Assembly (NCBI GenBank): GCA_030560485.1
Contig: JAKTTS010000047.1
Span: 1-50,447 of the forward strand
Origin: Ascoidea tarda (nom. inval.)
Lineage: Eukaryota > Ascomycota > Saccharomycetes > Ascoideales > Ascoideaceae
DNA: 50,447 bases
Direction: 5' to 3'
Of the stretch, positions 49,401 through 50,447 are shown one piece after another. Each line of letters begins with the position of its first letter. Within the stretch, counting starts at the first letter, position 1. A program made the translations under genes and the position numbers. The notes beneath the pieces are model-generated. The model was given only the letters and a program-made list of their open reading frames with translations, was not told the DNA's origin and did no database searches.

Positions 49401-49960
49401 ACGACATAAAATTGGAGTTAATAGTATTTTGAAAATAATAATAGTAGTTTAAGCATAATATTATCAAAGACAGGTGGATTCTTTGTTATTGATATAATTT
49501 AATTAAATAGAATTAACTCTTTTCAAAATCAACTGAACTGGTACAAATTACAGATATAAAATAATGGTATTTTTTAAGTTTAACTTGGTATTAATTAAAA
49601 TTAAAATTAAGAAATTTTTCTTTTTTGAGTAACTTTTTTGATAAATGGATCTAATTCTGATTTTGAACAAACAGAAAACTCATTCATTGGGTCTAAAAGT
49701 AAGAAAAATAACTTGTAATTTTTTGAATTAACTTGTAAAGCAAAAACTACATTACTTAACAGAAGAATTTTTATAGCAATTTATAGAAATAAAATTATAT
49801 AAAATAAGGTAAAATAACATAAACAAACAATTAATAATAGTCTAAAAAAGCTATAACATTGCAAAATGAAGATAAAATGAAGATAAAAATGAAAATCAAA
49901 CAAAAAGAAGGAACAAATTTGTGTACATAGAGAAACAAAGAAGTTGTCCAGGCTATTTTA
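46436..49960. other. 3.5-kb very AT-rich region without a supportable gene
   Basis: Lies between the 3' ends of the WOR1-like gene and the permease, so it is not an obvious promoter. No frame longer than about 80 codons, no tRNA fold and no known repeat family was recognised. Points of interest: a Ser/Thr/Pro/Ala-coding stretch (47721-47816); a segment open on both strands (48248-48487); and a short GC-richer patch (48520-48690) with GATCCGG twice. It may be a decayed gene or genes, an RNA gene I cannot recognise, or an origin or other chromosomal element. Confidence 0.5.
47715..47816 (+). pseudogene. Possible C-terminal remnant of a Ser/Thr/Pro-rich protein
   Basis: An open stretch after an in-frame stop reads EESLSSKSKSKSTSTS followed by TSAPAPAPESTLKNELIASH and a stop. 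The alternating Ser-Lys, Ser-Thr, Ala-Pro pattern is that of a cell-wall or linker region, not random AT-rich DNA, but it is also what a decaying hexanucleotide repeat would give. There is no start codon or upstream homology. This is a weak call. Confidence 0.25.
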
Positions 49961-50447
49961 TTATGCAGCATTAACTGAGGTCATACCTATATCTTTCAAA
50001 TCATTAATGTCTTCTTTTGAAGAATCATCAATTTCATTGATAGTCTTTCTAGGGCCAAAATAATTTTTATGAGCATAGGCGTAATAATATACCATTGAAG
50101 AAATCCATATTCCACAAGTAATCACAACGGTATAGTTCATAGTTTCCTTTTCAACCGATTTAGAGGCTGGGAACATGCATAAAACAATAATAAATGCAAT
50201 CCAAGCTATAGCGATCCAATTGATGATTGGGGATAAAGTTTTACCCAAATAAAATGGACCTGGTTTGAAAATATCTTTACCAAATACAAACCTTAAGAAG
50301 ACTGGAGTTCCCCATGAAAGATAATTCGCGCTGACAGCTAAGGTAAATAAGGCATTGGCAGCTTGAGAACCAATTAAACACAATAAACCGACAACAATAC
50401 CCAAACATCCAGCGAAACAAACAGATCTTATAGGAACAGACCATTTT
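49961..50447 (-). CDS. Amino-acid/GABA/choline-type permease (APC superfamily), C-terminal part
   Basis: The last 161 codons; the frame continues off the right edge, so the start is missing. Seen: a membrane segment GIVVGLLCLIGSQAANALFT, then SANYLSWGTPVFLRFVFGKD, the motif KPGPFYLGK, the segments INWIAIAWIAFIIVLCMFP and YTVVITCGIWISSMVYYYAY, and a hydrophilic tail with NYFGPRKTI, ending SVNAA. The xPGPFxLGK motif and the layout fit the fungal ACT group (Uga4 GABA permease, Hnm1 choline permease and relatives). Substrate cannot be told from this part. The tail has Lys and Asp/Glu residues that could serve ubiquitin-linked endocytosis (inference). Confidence 0.88.
   Translation of the reverse strand, partial: KWSVPIRSVCFAGCLGIVVGLLCLIGSQAANALFTLAVSANYLSWGTPVFLRFVFGKDIFKPGPFYLGKTLSPIINWIAIAWIAFIIVLCMFPASKSVEKETMNYTVVITCGIWISSMVYYYAYAHKNYFGPRKTINEIDDSSKEDINDLKDIGMTSVNAA

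Overview
The window reads as nuclear chromosomal DNA of an AT-rich budding yeast (Saccharomycotina). Evidence: single-exon genes packed on both strands, a yeast-type intron (GTATGT, TCTAAC branch site, TAG acceptor), and recognisable orthologues of S. cerevisiae genes (HIS6, YPT6, SSQ1, MID1, LEU4, RRN5, TAF1, RDS3, DRE2). CTG is almost absent as a sense codon (none in the 275-codon HIS6 or the 576-codon ASN1), and the few seen fall at polar or variable positions. That points to a yeast in which CUG is reassigned (Ser or Ala clades). The species was not recognised. Asn/Gln-rich tracts inside proteins are common.

Layout. 1-5 kb: the start of MIF2 (CENP-C, cut by the left edge) and HIS6 on minus, then DRN1 and YPT6 on plus. 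5-10 kb: a large mitochondrial helical-repeat (PPR-like) protein on minus, divergent from intron-containing RRP14. 10-19 kb: four minus-strand genes, SSQ1, MID1, ASN1 and LEU4, with Gcn4-type sites upstream of ASN1 and LEU4. 19.7-20.3 kb: RPL1 on plus with Tbf1-like motifs. 20.5-26.1 kb: RRN5, NOP1 and SPE1 on minus. 27 kb: MRPL33 on plus. 28.7-36.9 kb: SAH1, a degenerate Rho-like pseudo-GTPase and a HAP1-family zinc-cluster regulator on minus. 37.6-46.4 kb: TAF1 on minus, divergent from RDS3, then DRE2 and a WOR1-type (Gti1/Pac2) regulator on plus. 46.4-50 kb: 3.5 kb of very AT-rich sequence with no supportable gene, then the C-terminal part of an amino-acid/GABA/choline-type permease on minus, cut by the right edge.

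The gene set is mostly housekeeping. Ribosome production (RRP14, NOP1, RPL1, RRN5), amino-acid synthesis (HIS6, ASN1, LEU4), iron-sulphur biogenesis (SSQ1 in mitochondria, DRE2 in cytosol), splicing or debranching (RDS3, DRN1) and transcription (TAF1) recur, without operon-like logic. The least ordinary items are the pseudo-GTPase with no intact nucleotide-binding motif, the HAP1-like factor whose third zinc-cluster cysteine is Phe, GC-rich patches at promoters and gene ends, and the large empty convergent interval. No transposon, retroelement, CRISPR array, rRNA or confident tRNA was found.
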